Assembly (NCBI GenBank): GCA_002307185.1
Contig: DBTT01000055.1
Span: 1 to 38,310, forward strand
Length of the DNA: 38,310 nt
DNA from: Bacteroidales bacterium UBA1309
Lineage (GTDB): Bacteria; Bacteroidota; Bacteroidia; Bacteroidales; Dysgonomonadaceae
Reading direction: 5' to 3'
Shown: piece by piece, positions 1-9,371 of the stretch
How the letters are laid out: each line of letters starts with the position of its first letter
How positions within the stretch are numbered: position 1 is the first letter of the stretch
Notes under the pieces: model-generated
Database searches by the model: none
The model's input: only the letters and a program-made list of their open reading frames with translations
What the model was told of the DNA's origin: nothing
Program-made: the position numbers and the translations under genes

Positions 1-618
1 GCCCTGCTATCTCAACTTTTTATGTATCATCAACATGTTATCAATACAATCGGCAAAGGATATTACAATAACACAACAGTAGGTGATACTACAAAAGTAT
101 TCTATCTGATTCCTAAGAAGAAACAACAGGAGGCAATGGCCTACTTAAACAAAGAAGTGTTTGCCACAGAGCCGGTTTGGATTCAACCGGATAGTGTATT
201 GGATCAGGTCTGGAGTTCCACATCAGAGCCTCTGACAAAACTGATTGCAGACGATGTGTTGGGCAATTTGTTAAATACTCAAAAGCTACTAAACCTGCAA
301 AACGCAACGTTATTGTACGGCGAAAAAACTTATACCATAGGAAATTTCCTGACCGATTTGGACGCCGGAATATGGAGCGAACTTTTAACAAGCAAGTCTG
401 TCAGCAGTTATCATATGTCTTTACAACAGAAATACGTCAGCTCCTTATCAACTATTGTCGAAAACAATCCATCCAATAGTCCGCTAACAGGAGTTTTAAG
501 GGCACATTTGTTATCCTTGAAAAGTAAAATAAATAAGGTTTTACCCACAATCAATAACAAAGCCACCATCTATCATTATAACGACATATTGATACAGTTA
601 AACTCAATTCAGATATAA
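1..618 (+). CDS. Zinc-dependent metalloprotease (EcxA/DUF4953-like), C-terminal part only
   Basis: The frame is open from the first base of the window, so this is the last ~205 residues of a longer gene; the ATG at 22 is internal. The text QQEAMAYLNKEVFATEPVW followed by a hydrophilic tail is typical of the C-terminus of large Bacteroidota zinc metalloproteases with DUF5117/DUF4953 (EcxA-like) domains, where a conserved 'K-Q-x-A-x-x-F/Y-L-N-x-x-x-F' helix follows the catalytic region. The HExxH zinc site would lie upstream and cannot be seen. Such proteins are secreted or periplasmic. The gene converges with the GH98 gene on the other strand. The family call rests on this tail alone. Confidence 0.65.
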   Translation, partial: ALLSQLFMYHQHVINTIGKGYYNNTTVGDTTKVFYLIPKKKQQEAMAYLNKEVFATEPVWIQPDSVLDQVWSSTSEPLTKLIADDVLGNLLNTQKLLNLQNATLLYGEKTYTIGNFLTDLDAGIWSELLTSKSVSSYHMSLQQKYVSSLSTIVENNPSNSPLTGVLRAHLLSLKSKINKVLPTINNKATIYHYNDILIQLNSIQI

Positions 619-676
619 GATTGAAAGTTGCGCAAGAAATGCTGCCATATAGATCAACCGCCGTTCAATCTTTTTT
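617..676 (+). terminator. Possible intrinsic terminator of the metalloprotease gene
   Basis: The 9-bp arm AAGATTGAA (617-625, overlapping the stop codon) pairs with TTCAATCTT (664-672), and the T run continues to 676. The loop is long (38 nt), with a further short GTTG/CAAC pairing inside it. Position and T tract suit a terminator, but the stem is AT-rich and the loop large. Confidence 0.35.
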
Positions 677-732
677 GATAAAGGAAGTGGTTCTCGGCGA
701 ATCAGGTTGTCTGCAAATTATCTGATAATTTG

Positions 733-800
733 TTTATTAATAATATACCTTGAATAAAATTCCTATACGTATAGGCTACACAAGGTATATTATTGATAAA
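733..800. repeat. Nested palindrome between convergent genes
   Basis: A 20-bp arm at 733-752 pairs with 781-800 with one mismatch. The 28-nt interior holds a perfect 14-bp palindrome, CCTATACGTATAGG (762-775). The whole could extrude as a cruciform or act as a two-way transcription stop between the convergent genes ending at 618 and 866. It is AT-rich and lacks the GC-rich stem of a classical terminator. Confidence 0.6.
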
Positions 801-865
801 CTTCTCCTCGAAATGTTTTTCTTAAGTTTGTTTATTTGCCATGTTATAGAATGCCTCTTTTAATA

Positions 866-3800
866 TCACTTTAAGAAAATCTTCGAGGCGGTTGTTGTTC
901 CATCCGACATCAAACACTTCATTATAAATAGCCCTTTCATGTTATTTAGGCGGTTTCCAACTTTTATCCCGGTTATAGTATAATACTCCCTGGATATAAC
1001 CGTAGGTGTGTCGATGTTAGATTCTTCTATGCCTGCTGTGGTGGAATCGCTTGATTCAGATTCAACCCCATAAAAGGTTATATTATCCAGATAGAAACTA
1101 AAACTGGCGGCACCTAATCCCCATACAATCTGCGTTGCACCTGAGGTAAACATTGGTGAAAGTCCATCAGAAGTTGATGTACCCGAATTCCATGTAATAC
1201 TATCGGTTGAATACTCTAGTTTCAGGGAAATAGTTGAACTTCCTGATACGGTTGCCCGATACCAAATAGGTTGATTTACGCTTGGAAGTAATGTGCTGAC
1301 AGTTGTATTTGACAACACGCTGAGTGAGGTGGAAGATGTCGATTTGTATATCCTGAATTGCGACTGCGATAAAGTTGATGCTGTATAAACAATGAAAAGG
1401 TATCCATTCATCAAGCCTTGGACATAGCCTGTAGAAGAAGTTCCAACCGCAGTTGTATCGCCTCTGAGCAACACCCCCACCTTGTAGTCGATACTTGTGG
1501 ACCCTACGCATTGTTTCCATGTAACCGAATAATCGGTGCTGGTTTTGGAAAATAAATCAAGGTTTACCACACCCGTAGAGTTTCTCGCACCGCCGCTGTA
1601 AGCCCTAAGCATATTGCTGGTCACGTCTTCAGTATCTGTGAAGGACACCACTCCGGCTGTTGCTCCATTATTTGTTCCGATAGTGGTATTTAATGCTGGA
1701 GGTGTGCTGGCAGCTGTTTTTGCCACATCATCTGAGAAATCATATATCCTACTAACAGGTTGGGGTGTGACAGTTCCAGACAAACTGATAGTCTGGCTTG
1801 GCAATCCTTTGGTACTTGCAGTTATATCTCCTGTATAGCTGGCCACATTCAATCCTGATTTCAGCCTCACATAAATCGCCGTCGTACTAATCAACCCATT
1901 GGTTGGTGATAAAGAAAGGGATGAGGCGTAACCCGAGCTTTCAGCCAACGAAAGCTCATAACCATTTGGTGCGGCAATTTCTATGTTGCCAGCAAGCGAC
2001 TGGCCGTAAACATTAAAAGTCTGGCTGGTTGAAGGATCTGAGTTTTCGACTGCACTAAAATCTGCCATGCTGTATTTGGATACTGACAATATGCTTGTGG
2101 AATATGCAATATTGTCCATCACCCAGCTAAAGTTGTTGGCATCCATTCCCCATACAAGCTGCGTGGCTCCCTCGAGATAGGTGCTGTCGATAAATGTTGC
2201 CGTTGTGGCCCCCACCCAGTTTACACTATCGGTGGAACATTCAAACACCAGTGTGTCTCCATAAGCCGAGGCATGGAACCAACAGGGTTGATTAGGTTGC
2301 AATGTGAAGCTGGTAGTATAAGATGTCTTATCTGTTAGTCCTGTTCCACCGGCTATAGAAGGTTTGAGTGTTATGGTATTGTCGGCATTATATTGTGCCA
2401 TAAACAGATATCCTTGCTTCAGGCTATCGGCGTATGTACACATCTCACTGCTGGATCCTCTCAACAATACACCACTGCTGCTCCCGGTACTGCCAAACCA
2501 TTCTTTCCATACAACCGAATAATTGGTCGCATCGGTTGGGAACATCGTCAAGTCAGCAACACCTGTCCCATTAGTGGAGCCAGCCGAGTAACTTTTGAAG
2601 CAATTGCTCGTGCTGCCATTTGCATCCGTATAGGAGACAACGCCCGCACTTCCACTTTGAACTGTTATCATATCTGCTGCCGGGCTAGTGGCGACAGTTG
2701 AGGCAACATCACTCGTGAAATTATATACTCCGTTATCTGCTCCCTGAGTAATAATGATATTGTCGATTGAAAGGGAATATGTGCCGGTATTATTCGCTTT
2801 GTACATAATGATATTGTCGCCAGCATTCAAGGTTGCACTCGTTGTATCAACAGACCAAGTGCTGTCGTTGACCGTCTTTGTGAATTCTGGAGTAGCCACT
2901 TTCACTCCGTTGACATACAGGTCAACCGTTGTGACAGTTCCTGAAGAAGTCAGGTATTTTGTCAGGATCTTATATTTACCTTTTCGAAGCGCATTTACTG
3001 TATCCCTGGCCACAGCACTTGAGCTTGTGCCAAATTTCAAATAACCTTGCCCTGTGTAGTTTCGGATAGTCCCGCTATACCCACTTGTAACAACACTTGA
3101 TACAGATTTGCGGTCGAAACATTCAGCTTCATATTGTCGCGGTCCAGTATAGACCGATGGGGCGTTTGGAACAACCAAAGAGGCGGTCGTGTACGTTGTC
3201 AAACGATCGGTTGCTGTACCAGAACAATCCACGATTAAATCAAGCGGGCCATTGTGATTTACATATAATGTGAAGACTCCGTCCGACCAGTTACTTGTCA
3301 CAGTGCTGGCTTCGTGGTCGGCCCTGTCTTCATAAGAATAAGTAGGTTCTAAAGTGCTTCCATAAATTTTAATCGTATCAGTTTTCAAACTGGTATAATA
3401 ATTGTCGTAGTTTGTTAGGTAGAAAGTTAGTTTATCTGAATATTCTTTAATAATTCCGGTTGTGTATTGGCAATAAGTTAGATGTATTGAATCACATGTA
3501 TTGTATTTAAGAGGAATACTAGCATTTGCCGTCTTACCCGTTTTAAATGGATTATACGTTACCCAGCCATTTTCGCTCCGACCTGCATACAAGTCCCCTG
3601 TATATTCTTCAGAAAACAAAGTGTTGAATTCGGTCACTTTGTCTGCTATGCTCGGCCAGCGTGTGGAATAGGTAGATTTATCCACCGGAGTTTGAAACGT
3701 GTTAGCCAAGGAATCTCCTAATTCATAGACCGTTGGAATTGCTGGATAGCGTCCTGTCTTTTTGAACCAGCTAGTATTTAGTGAGAAATTACCATCATCG

Positions 3801-4963
3801 TCCATTCTATAAAGCCCTTCAAACATGGTGAGCGGAGAACTGTAGATTTCTTGAGCAGTTCCCGAAGTCACATCATTGACAATAACCACCTTTGTACGGT
3901 CTATAACCTCCTTGCGGCTAAGAATGCGGACTGTGCTATCCAATATCTTGCGGAATATATCGATACTGATATTTTCGAATTGAGGATACGTACCCCATCG
4001 CCTCATCGTATAGCCATCTGATGTTGTGGCGGTGCTGAGTTCTTTGAAATCCTGTGCCCAAATTAGTTCAGGGCCATCAATGACGGTTTCGCCAGTCAGC
4101 ATGATATGTTCCAAAATAGGAGCTGCACCGGCAGCCACAGGGTATGTCAAATCCGTGGCAGCAGAATCCGGAACCCAGCCACATTGGTCGAAACGGATGC
4201 CGTACTGGCCCGAAAACCCCGAAAGATATGCGCCTTCACAGACGCTTTCTATATCGGAGAAGGCATCTGTTGACGTAAATTTTTCACACAAAATAAAATG
4301 TTCAGGGGTCTCCTTGCAGATAGCCGCAAAATCTGGATTGCGTTTCATCATGGCCACCGGATTTATATCGGAACCGGCTCCACACCAACTGACACATAAA
4401 TAGCCTCCATATTTTTGGTTCAGTTTCATTAAATCGGTGAAATGAGCCATTCGCTGGGCCCAGGTTACCGACCATGTATCACCAAATCCCCAAAACTGTT
4501 CCGCATAATTAAAACCTATAAAATTGGGATAATCCCGATAAAATTCTTCATAAACGCTCAAATCAAAATCGGAAAAATGAGCAAAGCCACCACTGGATTG
4601 TTGGATCATTGCCCACACTTGGTTCTGGGCGCAGGTTCGCAGCCATGATTTTGCAGTCTCATAAGCTGAATCCACCTGGAGCCATTTGCCTGTCGTCGTA
4701 TTATGGCTAACAGAGAATGACAGGTTAAACACAACATATGGGCGAATATCTTTAGGTATCAGGTCGATGATCTTTTGAGGATCGGGGTAATTCCAAGTGT
4801 CGATATGAATCTGCCACATAGGGCTGGCCGGAGATGTAGGACGCCGAATAGGCACTTTGGAATGAGCATCCGGACAGAATGTATAACTACTTAAGAAAAC
4901 TAGAAATAGAGATAAGACCCTAGTCGAGAAACATAATTTCAAAAAGTTATACGTGGTTTTCAT
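866..4963 (-). CDS. Secreted multi-module glycoside hydrolase family 98 protein
   Basis: 1365 residues. A signal peptide (~1-35) leads into a GH98 catalytic barrel (~45-330) recognisable from MWQIHIDTWNYPDP (49-62) and GFNYAEQFWGF (150-160). E155, D259 (GIRFDQCGW) and E299 (DGPEL) are plausible catalytic carboxylates by position. The GH98 C-terminal sandwich (~330-590) follows. Next come a CBM6/35-like module opening with YEAECFD (~607-740), a ~210-residue module (746-955), an Ig-like spacer (~958-1068), a second copy of that module (1072-1300), and a tail resembling a T9SS sorting domain (REYYTITGIKV...KIFLK). GH98 enzymes are inverting endo-glycosidases known to cut blood-group galactosides or complex xylans; the substrate here cannot be told. 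It should act outside the cell or at its surface. Start ATG at 4963 gives the signal peptide directly. Confidence 0.87.
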   Translation of the reverse strand: MKTTYNFLKLCFSTRVLSLFLVFLSSYTFCPDAHSKVPIRRPTSPASPMWQIHIDTWNYPDPQKIIDLIPKDIRPYVVFNLSFSVSHNTTTGKWLQVDSAYETAKSWLRTCAQNQVWAMIQQSSGGFAHFSDFDLSVYEEFYRDYPNFIGFNYAEQFWGFGDTWSVTWAQRMAHFTDLMKLNQKYGGYLCVSWCGAGSDINPVAMMKRNPDFAAICKETPEHFILCEKFTSTDAFSDIESVCEGAYLSGFSGQYGIRFDQCGWVPDSAATDLTYPVAAGAAPILEHIMLTGETVIDGPELIWAQDFKELSTATTSDGYTMRRWGTYPQFENISIDIFRKILDSTVRILSRKEVIDRTKVVIVNDVTSGTAQEIYSSPLTMFEGLYRMDDDGNFSLNTSWFKKTGRYPAIPTVYELGDSLANTFQTPVDKSTYSTRWPSIADKVTEFNTLFSEEYTGDLYAGRSENGWVTYNPFKTGKTANASIPLKYNTCDSIHLTYCQYTTGIIKEYSDKLTFYLTNYDNYYTSLKTDTIKIYGSTLEPTYSYEDRADHEASTVTSNWSDGVFTLYVNHNGPLDLIVDCSGTATDRLTTYTTASLVVPNAPSVYTGPRQYEAECFDRKSVSSVVTSGYSGTIRNYTGQGYLKFGTSSSAVARDTVNALRKGKYKILTKYLTSSGTVTTVDLYVNGVKVATPEFTKTVNDSTWSVDTTSATLNAGDNIIMYKANNTGTYSLSIDNIIITQGADNGVYNFTSDVASTVATSPAADMITVQSGSAGVVSYTDANGSTSNCFKSYSAGSTNGTGVADLTMFPTDATNYSVVWKEWFGSTGSSSGVLLRGSSSEMCTYADSLKQGYLFMAQYNADNTITLKPSIAGGTGLTDKTSYTTSFTLQPNQPCWFHASAYGDTLVFECSTDSVNWVGATTATFIDSTYLEGATQLVWGMDANNFSWVMDNIAYSTSILSVSKYSMADFSAVENSDPSTSQTFNVYGQSLAGNIEIAAPNGYELSLAESSGYASSLSLSPTNGLISTTAIYVRLKSGLNVASYTGDITASTKGLPSQTISLSGTVTPQPVSRIYDFSDDVAKTAASTPPALNTTIGTNNGATAGVVSFTDTEDVTSNMLRAYSGGARNSTGVVNLDLFSKTSTDYSVTWKQCVGSTSIDYKVGVLLRGDTTAVGTSSTGYVQGLMNGYLFIVYTASTLSQSQFRIYKSTSSTSLSVLSNTTVSTLLPSVNQPIWYRATVSGSSTISLKLEYSTDSITWNSGTSTSDGLSPMFTSGATQIVWGLGAASFSFYLDNITFYGVESESSDSTTAGIEESNIDTPTVISREYYTITGIKVGNRLNNMKGLFIMKCLMSDGTTTASKIFLK

Positions 4964-5688
4964 ATCATCATAGAGTTAATAGGTTGCAATGTAATTTAAG
5001 GATAGATGCTTTTTTTCTAAATTTCTATTTTGAAAAAAACATTTTTTAATGAAATACAAAATGAGGATTTGCATCCCTGCTGCAAAACTTATTGACTGTG
5101 GTTTTTCATGACATTTATTGGTTATATATAGGAAAACTACCTCTCACATTCATCATAAATTACTTCGATTCCTTGGCAAGAAAGGATAAATCTATCAGGT
5201 AGATCGGTTTGAAAAAGATTGAAAAATAAGTATAAACCGGTAAATTGGTCATGCAAGATAATTAACAACCGAGGCTACAATAAATAGTTGAATTTTAAAG
5301 GAGAAATGTCTGTTTCGGTTGACAACAACAAGTTTTATCAGGAGAGCCATTGGACTCGATTGAAAGAATACATTCCCAATACTAAATTATCTAAACAAGA
5401 AGTCGCTGGCAACTACTGGGGGTGTCTTATTCTATTCCACTTAGAAGCTCAATTGACAACCAGCCCATGACAAAGGCCTTGCGACAAAATTAAGGAAAAA
5501 AGCTGGCCGCAATTTTGAAGCCTAATTTCGGTATTGCCTTCACGCGATCAGGCAAACGCTTGCTTTTCTAAATATTTGGAGTTTCTCGGTTTCCCAACTT
5601 GAAGAGTTCCATCACCTTGATAGAAGGCTTGAGAAAGAAACCTCCCGTTGTATGGAATTGGCAACGGAAGGTATTCTCTCAGTATTTC
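4964..5688. other. Intergenic stretch, no supported gene
   Basis: 725 bases upstream of the GH98 gene. The only ORF of note (5288-5470, plus; TTG start or ATG at 5306) has no recognisable motif and a GGAG only two bases from the ATG. I do not annotate it as a gene. No canonical TAnnTTTG element was found on the minus strand close to the GH98 start. The part next to GH98 is very AT-rich and presumably carries its promoter and leader. Confidence 0.5.
5640..5672 (-). terminator. Intrinsic terminator after the sorting-tailed module protein
   Basis: Read on the minus strand, an 11-bp stem (ACCTTCCGTTG with CAACGGGAGGT, one G-U pair) with an 11-nt loop is followed by a T-rich run (TTTCTTTCTC). It lies 16 bases past the stop codon at 5689, a normal position. 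Confidence 0.7.
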
Positions 5689-6663
5689 TTACTTAATAAT
5701 AAATTTCTTGACAGTGTTCCCTGATTTTACAATATACACGCCGGGTGTTAATGTAATGGTGCTGCCATCTCCTGAGCTTTGCGTTTCATAGACTTTGGCT
5801 CCCGATATATTATAGATGCTGAACGAATCAACATTGTTAATGGTCACATTTCTACCATCCAGCGTAACCGTGAGGCTATTGTCATCCGAAACAGTAGAAC
5901 TGACCGACAAAGTTGCATCAGTGTATGTAACGGTGATGTTATCAAAATATACATCCGTGACATTAGAACCGCCTCCGACTCCCCATGCCCATTGAACTAA
6001 CCCTTGGGAATAGGTGGTATTGGTAGCTGACCATGCCGTTGTCCATGTTGAATTATCAGTCGAATAAGAGAACGATAGAGTTGTTCCACTAGCGGTAGCC
6101 TTCAGGTACAAGGGACCTGTGGTGTATCCGGATATGCCACTGACTGTTACGTTGCAGATGGTAGTTCCAGAAGAACTTGTGTCAAGGGTTCTGACACGGA
6201 ACAATATTTGACCTTCCGTGCCTGTATTTTGAGCCCAGAAATAATAGCCCTGCCTTGCTTGTGTAGAATACGTGGAAGCAGTCGTTTGGGCCCTCAGGAT
6301 AACGCCGCTCTTTGTGTTGCTGGTCGTCGAAGTTTTGATGTACTGTGTCCATGTAGCCTCCTGGTCTGTGCTGGTTGGGATTGCGGTAAGATCCACTGAT
6401 GAAATATTTGACCCGAAGGTAAGTGCCCTAAAAACATTCGTCGAATTGCTATCACCAAAAGTTAGCGACAATGTGGAGGCATTCGTTAGTTGGAAAGTAC
6501 CCGTTGAAGCGGTGTAGCTTTCCAAATTTGTATAGGTGCTGCCATCATAGTAGCCGTTGCCACCCAAGTCAAAGGTATATTCCACCGTTTCTTGTGCGAA
6601 TAAAGATATTGGCAAGATCGCCAATGCGACTAATAAAGTCCGAGTAGAAATTGCAATTTTCAT
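5689..6663 (-). CDS. Secreted single-module protein with T9SS-type sorting tail
   Basis: 324 residues: signal peptide (1-24, ending SLFAQ), one ~220-residue beta-rich module (28-250), and a 75-residue C-terminal domain (SFSIYNISGAKVYE...GVYIVKSGNTVKKFIIK) of the type A sorting-domain kind used by type IX secretion. The module shares landmarks with two modules of the GH98 protein and with the next gene: GV-LRA, QGYYF, YSTDNSTW, WAWGVGGGSNVTDVYFDNI. No catalytic motif is visible. A concanavalin-like or carbohydrate-binding fold is my inference from spacing and the repeated aromatic/Gly positions. It is probably a secreted glycan-binding helper of the GH98 enzyme, possibly co-transcribed with the upstream gene. 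Confidence 0.75.
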   Translation of the reverse strand: MKIAISTRTLLVALAILPISLFAQETVEYTFDLGGNGYYDGSTYTNLESYTASTGTFQLTNASTLSLTFGDSNSTNVFRALTFGSNISSVDLTAIPTSTDQEATWTQYIKTSTTSNTKSGVILRAQTTASTYSTQARQGYYFWAQNTGTEGQILFRVRTLDTSSSGTTICNVTVSGISGYTTGPLYLKATASGTTLSFSYSTDNSTWTTAWSATNTTYSQGLVQWAWGVGGGSNVTDVYFDNITVTYTDATLSVSSTVSDDNSLTVTLDGRNVTINNVDSFSIYNISGAKVYETQSSGDGSTITLTPGVYIVKSGNTVKKFIIK

Positions 6664-6714
6664 AGCTGTAAAAATAATAATTGGTTAATACTAAATAAAA
6701 TGTAATATTATATT

Positions 6715-6760
6715 CCGTGGAAGCATCTTTCTTGGCTGAAAGAAAGATGCTTTTGCACGG
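6715..6760 (-). terminator. Large hairpin between the two module genes
   Basis: A 13-bp perfect stem (6721-6733 with 6740-6752, 6-nt loop) lies within an outer 5-bp pairing CCGTG/CACGG (6715-6719 with 6756-6760). It begins 18 bases past the stop of the 6779-7525 gene. On the minus strand no T run follows, so it may be an attenuator or mRNA-stabilising hairpin rather than a full terminator. Confidence 0.5.
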
Positions 6761-6778
6761 TGTATATTTCTTTTTCTA

Positions 6779-7525
6779 TTATTTTGGCACAGAAAATCTC
6801 ACATTGTCAAAATACGAATCTGTAACATTAGAACCTCCTCCGAGTCCCCATGCTATTTGAACTTTACCTTCAGCGAATGTTGCGTCGTCACCCGTTGCAG
6901 CCAAGTTCCATGTAGCATTGTCTAATGAATAGTAGAACGAAAGGCTCGTTCCTTTGACAATGGCTCTAAGATATAATGGTCCTGCGGTATATCCCGTTAT
7001 CGGAATCTGTCTGTCAAAAATATTGGTCACGCGTTCTGCTTCATCTAATCTTAGTGCACGAAATTTCATCAGCCCGGGAGTTCCTGTGGTTTGAATTAAA
7101 AAATAATAGCCTTGTCTGACGCTAGAGGCATATCCGGGAGCGGAAGCCTGAGCTCTTAGAACCATACCATTTTTAGTGAGATCAGTTGTTGATGTCTTTA
7201 AGTATTGTGTCCATTCCACTTGTTGGTCGGCGCCGCTTGGAATTGCCGTAAGATCAACGGAGCCAACATTTGCGGTGCGGGAAAGTCCCCTAAAAAGGCT
7301 TGTCTTATTGGCATCTGTCAAAGTGACTTCCAAGCTTGCTGCATTCGTAACTTCAAAAGTGCTGTAAGAGGCACTGGCAGGGAAAGGCACCAAATTCGTG
7401 TAGGTGCTTCCATTGTAGAAGCCGTTGCCACCCTTGTCAAAGGTATAGATTATTTGAGAGAACAATGATACTGGCAATGCAGCCAATACTACTAATAAAA
7501 CTTGTGTGATAATTGATGTTTTCAT
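6779..7525 (-). CDS. Secreted single-module protein, paralogue of the downstream gene
   Basis: 248 residues: signal peptide (1-24, ending SLFSQ) and one copy of the shared ~220-residue module (25-248). It begins YTFDKGGNGFYNGSTYTNL and ends GLGGGSNVTDSYFDNVRF, almost the same text as its neighbour at 5689-6663. Unlike that neighbour it has no C-terminal sorting domain and stops right after the module, so it would be free in the periplasm or released. The pair looks like a recent tandem duplication with loss or gain of the tail. No enzymatic residues are recognisable; glycan binding is inferred from the shared module in the GH98 protein. Confidence 0.72.
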   Translation of the reverse strand: MKTSIITQVLLVVLAALPVSLFSQIIYTFDKGGNGFYNGSTYTNLVPFPASASYSTFEVTNAASLEVTLTDANKTSLFRGLSRTANVGSVDLTAIPSGADQQVEWTQYLKTSTTDLTKNGMVLRAQASAPGYASSVRQGYYFLIQTTGTPGLMKFRALRLDEAERVTNIFDRQIPITGYTAGPLYLRAIVKGTSLSFYYSLDNATWNLAATGDDATFAEGKVQIAWGLGGGSNVTDSYFDNVRFSVPK

Positions 7526-8680
7526 AAAAAAATAATAGGTTGATTAATTAGTAAAAAATTATATTTCCATACTTATCTCCCAAGCTATAGGGATATAAAC
7601 AGTCCAAATGTCTATATCTTTATGTTGGGGAGAGGGAAAAGGAATAATCAAAATAAAGCCCCCAATCACAAAATATAGAGATATAGAGAGCAAGTAGCCA
7701 CGATCCGTTTGTTCGTCTGCGGGTTTCCAGCTAGCTTGAGGGGATTGATAGTATATAGAGAAGATAAGTAGTTTTTTTCATGGGTTAATAATGTTTGATT
7801 TTGTTTGAATTTATATCCGTCATACAAATACCCAAACTTACGCATTCGAATCCAGTAATTTGAGTAGCAATGCGAATAGTATCACGATATTTAAATACTA
7901 AGATATATACTTTATTTTAGTTTTACAATTAGTAAGGCTTCTGATTTCAAAATTAAGCAATAAAAATATCAATGTGCGAAATATTTATTTCATATACATT
8001 ATCAATTATACCGACATTGTTTCTGTTTGTTACAAATACCATTCTATATGTTTCATTTGACACTGGGAAGTCTTGAAAATGCTATTGCGAACCAAAGAAT
8101 ATCAAATTCATATAGAGCCAACTCAATGGGGTGGGAGGGTAATAGGCTTGTGTGGTCACATTGGAAAACGGGCTGTTTCTTTTATTTGGGAATATTGTTC
8201 CTCTGTTGTCCGCAAACATGTATTTTTATTCTAAATTTCACTCATTTCCGCATAAAAATCCACTTTTCCGTGCTTATGGTTAGGATACAGCTACCATACA
8301 GGAACGATACAGGAACCATAGAGCTACCCTATACGGAAAAATAAGGATGCGTGTGAAAAAATATACAAGTATGGGCTTGTGGAAATGCAATAAAAGGAAC
8401 AAGGAGGAGCATCGTTTTCGTATCCTGCATGCGATGCCTCAAATCATTATAGGGTGAGTTCAACAGATGTAACGGAAACGACTACATGTAAATTGGACAC
8501 AGTCTTTACGGAGTAGCACACAGTCCCACGGAGCAAATAAAGAATCCCTTGTATCGATCCTCTCGCCTCGTCGGGCGTGATTTAGCTCCGCTGATTTTCA
8601 ATTGCAATCACACCCTATTAACTATTCGAAAGCAACGTTCGGCGGAGCCAATTTTGATCCGCTATTAGACTTTTTTTATG
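7526..8680. other. Intergenic stretch without a supported gene
   Basis: About 1.15 kb. An ORF at 8027-8344 has no recognisable motif and odd composition and is not accepted. At 8264-8340 there is a compact repeat figure: arms TTTTCCGT/ACGGAAAA enclose two AGCTACC (8289, 8322) and two ATACAGGAAC (8296, 8307). The rest shows nothing I can name. Confidence 0.5.
7833..7840 (-). promoter_or_regulatory. Possible -7 element upstream of the module genes
   Basis: The minus strand reads TAAGTTTG, matching the Bacteroidota TAnnTTTG box. No TTTG -33 partner sits at the usual spacing, and the leader would be ~300 nt, so this is weak. Confidence 0.25.
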
Positions 8681-9142
8681 TACAGTAACTCAAAAATGTT
8701 GTACAGTAGATTAAAAGTCTCGTACAGTAGGTCAAAAATGTTATACAGTAGATCAAAGGTCTCGTACAGTAGGTCAAAAATGTTGTACAGTAGATCAAAG
8801 GTCTCGTACAGTTGGTCAAAAATGTTATACAGTAGATTAAAAGTCTCGTACAGTAGGTCAAAAATGTTATACAGTAGATCAAAGGTCTCGTACAGTAGGT
8901 CAAAAATGTTGTACAGTAGATTAAAGGTCTGGCACAGTAAGCCAAAGGTCTGGCGCAGTAAGCCAAAGTGGCATCGCAGTAGGCTAAAGGGCTACCGGAG
9001 TAAGCCAAAGGTCTGGCGCAGTAGGCCAAAGTGGCATGGCAGTAGGCCAAAGGGCTACCGGAGTAAGCCAAAGGTTTGGCGAAGTAAGACAAAGTGACAT
9101 CGCAGTAAGCCAAAGGCCTGACGCAGTAGGCTAAAAGTCTTA
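8681..9142. repeat. 21-bp minisatellite, 22 tandem units
   Basis: Units start every 21 bases at 8681, 8702, 8723 and so on to 9122, each with a CAGTA-like core followed by a CAAA-like block. Units 1-12 are AT-rich and alternate between two forms (…AAAATGTTGTACAGTA… and …AAAGTCTCGTACAGTA…), giving a 42-bp higher-order period. From 8933 the units become GC-richer with four alternating tails. Because 21 is a multiple of three, both strands stay open as heptapeptide repeats over ~140 codons. I regard these as by-products. There are no unique spacers, so it is not a CRISPR. Confidence 0.9.
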
Positions 9143-9371
9143 TTCAGGGAGTATTTACGCAATCCAGCCTTATCTATTATTTTTTTTGAAATTTTCCGTT
9201 AAATGTATTCCCGAGATGAAAATAACCAAGTTCTTGCGTTATCAGGATTTGCACAGATAAAGAGTCCCCTCGACAACTTGAATATTTAACGAGAGTACGA
9301 TCTAAGAATTATGTTTTTAGCTATCCTGGATATGATTGAGGAGAATTATCCTATTTCCCATATCCAACCAT

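Noticed and set aside
5288..5470. 60-codon ORF upstream of the GH98 gene
   Set aside because: TTG start or poorly spaced RBS, no recognisable family; a transposase relic was considered but no motif supports it.
8027..8344. 105-codon ORF in the gene desert
   Set aside because: No motif, unusual composition, and its end is the small repeat figure at 8264-8340.
8676..9113. Long repeat ORFs on both strands (145 and 139 codons)
   Set aside because: Both arise because the 21-bp repeat period is a multiple of three and lacks stops; there is no start context or domain on either strand.
8681..9142. CRISPR array
   Set aside because: Units abut with no unique spacers and no cas genes are near.
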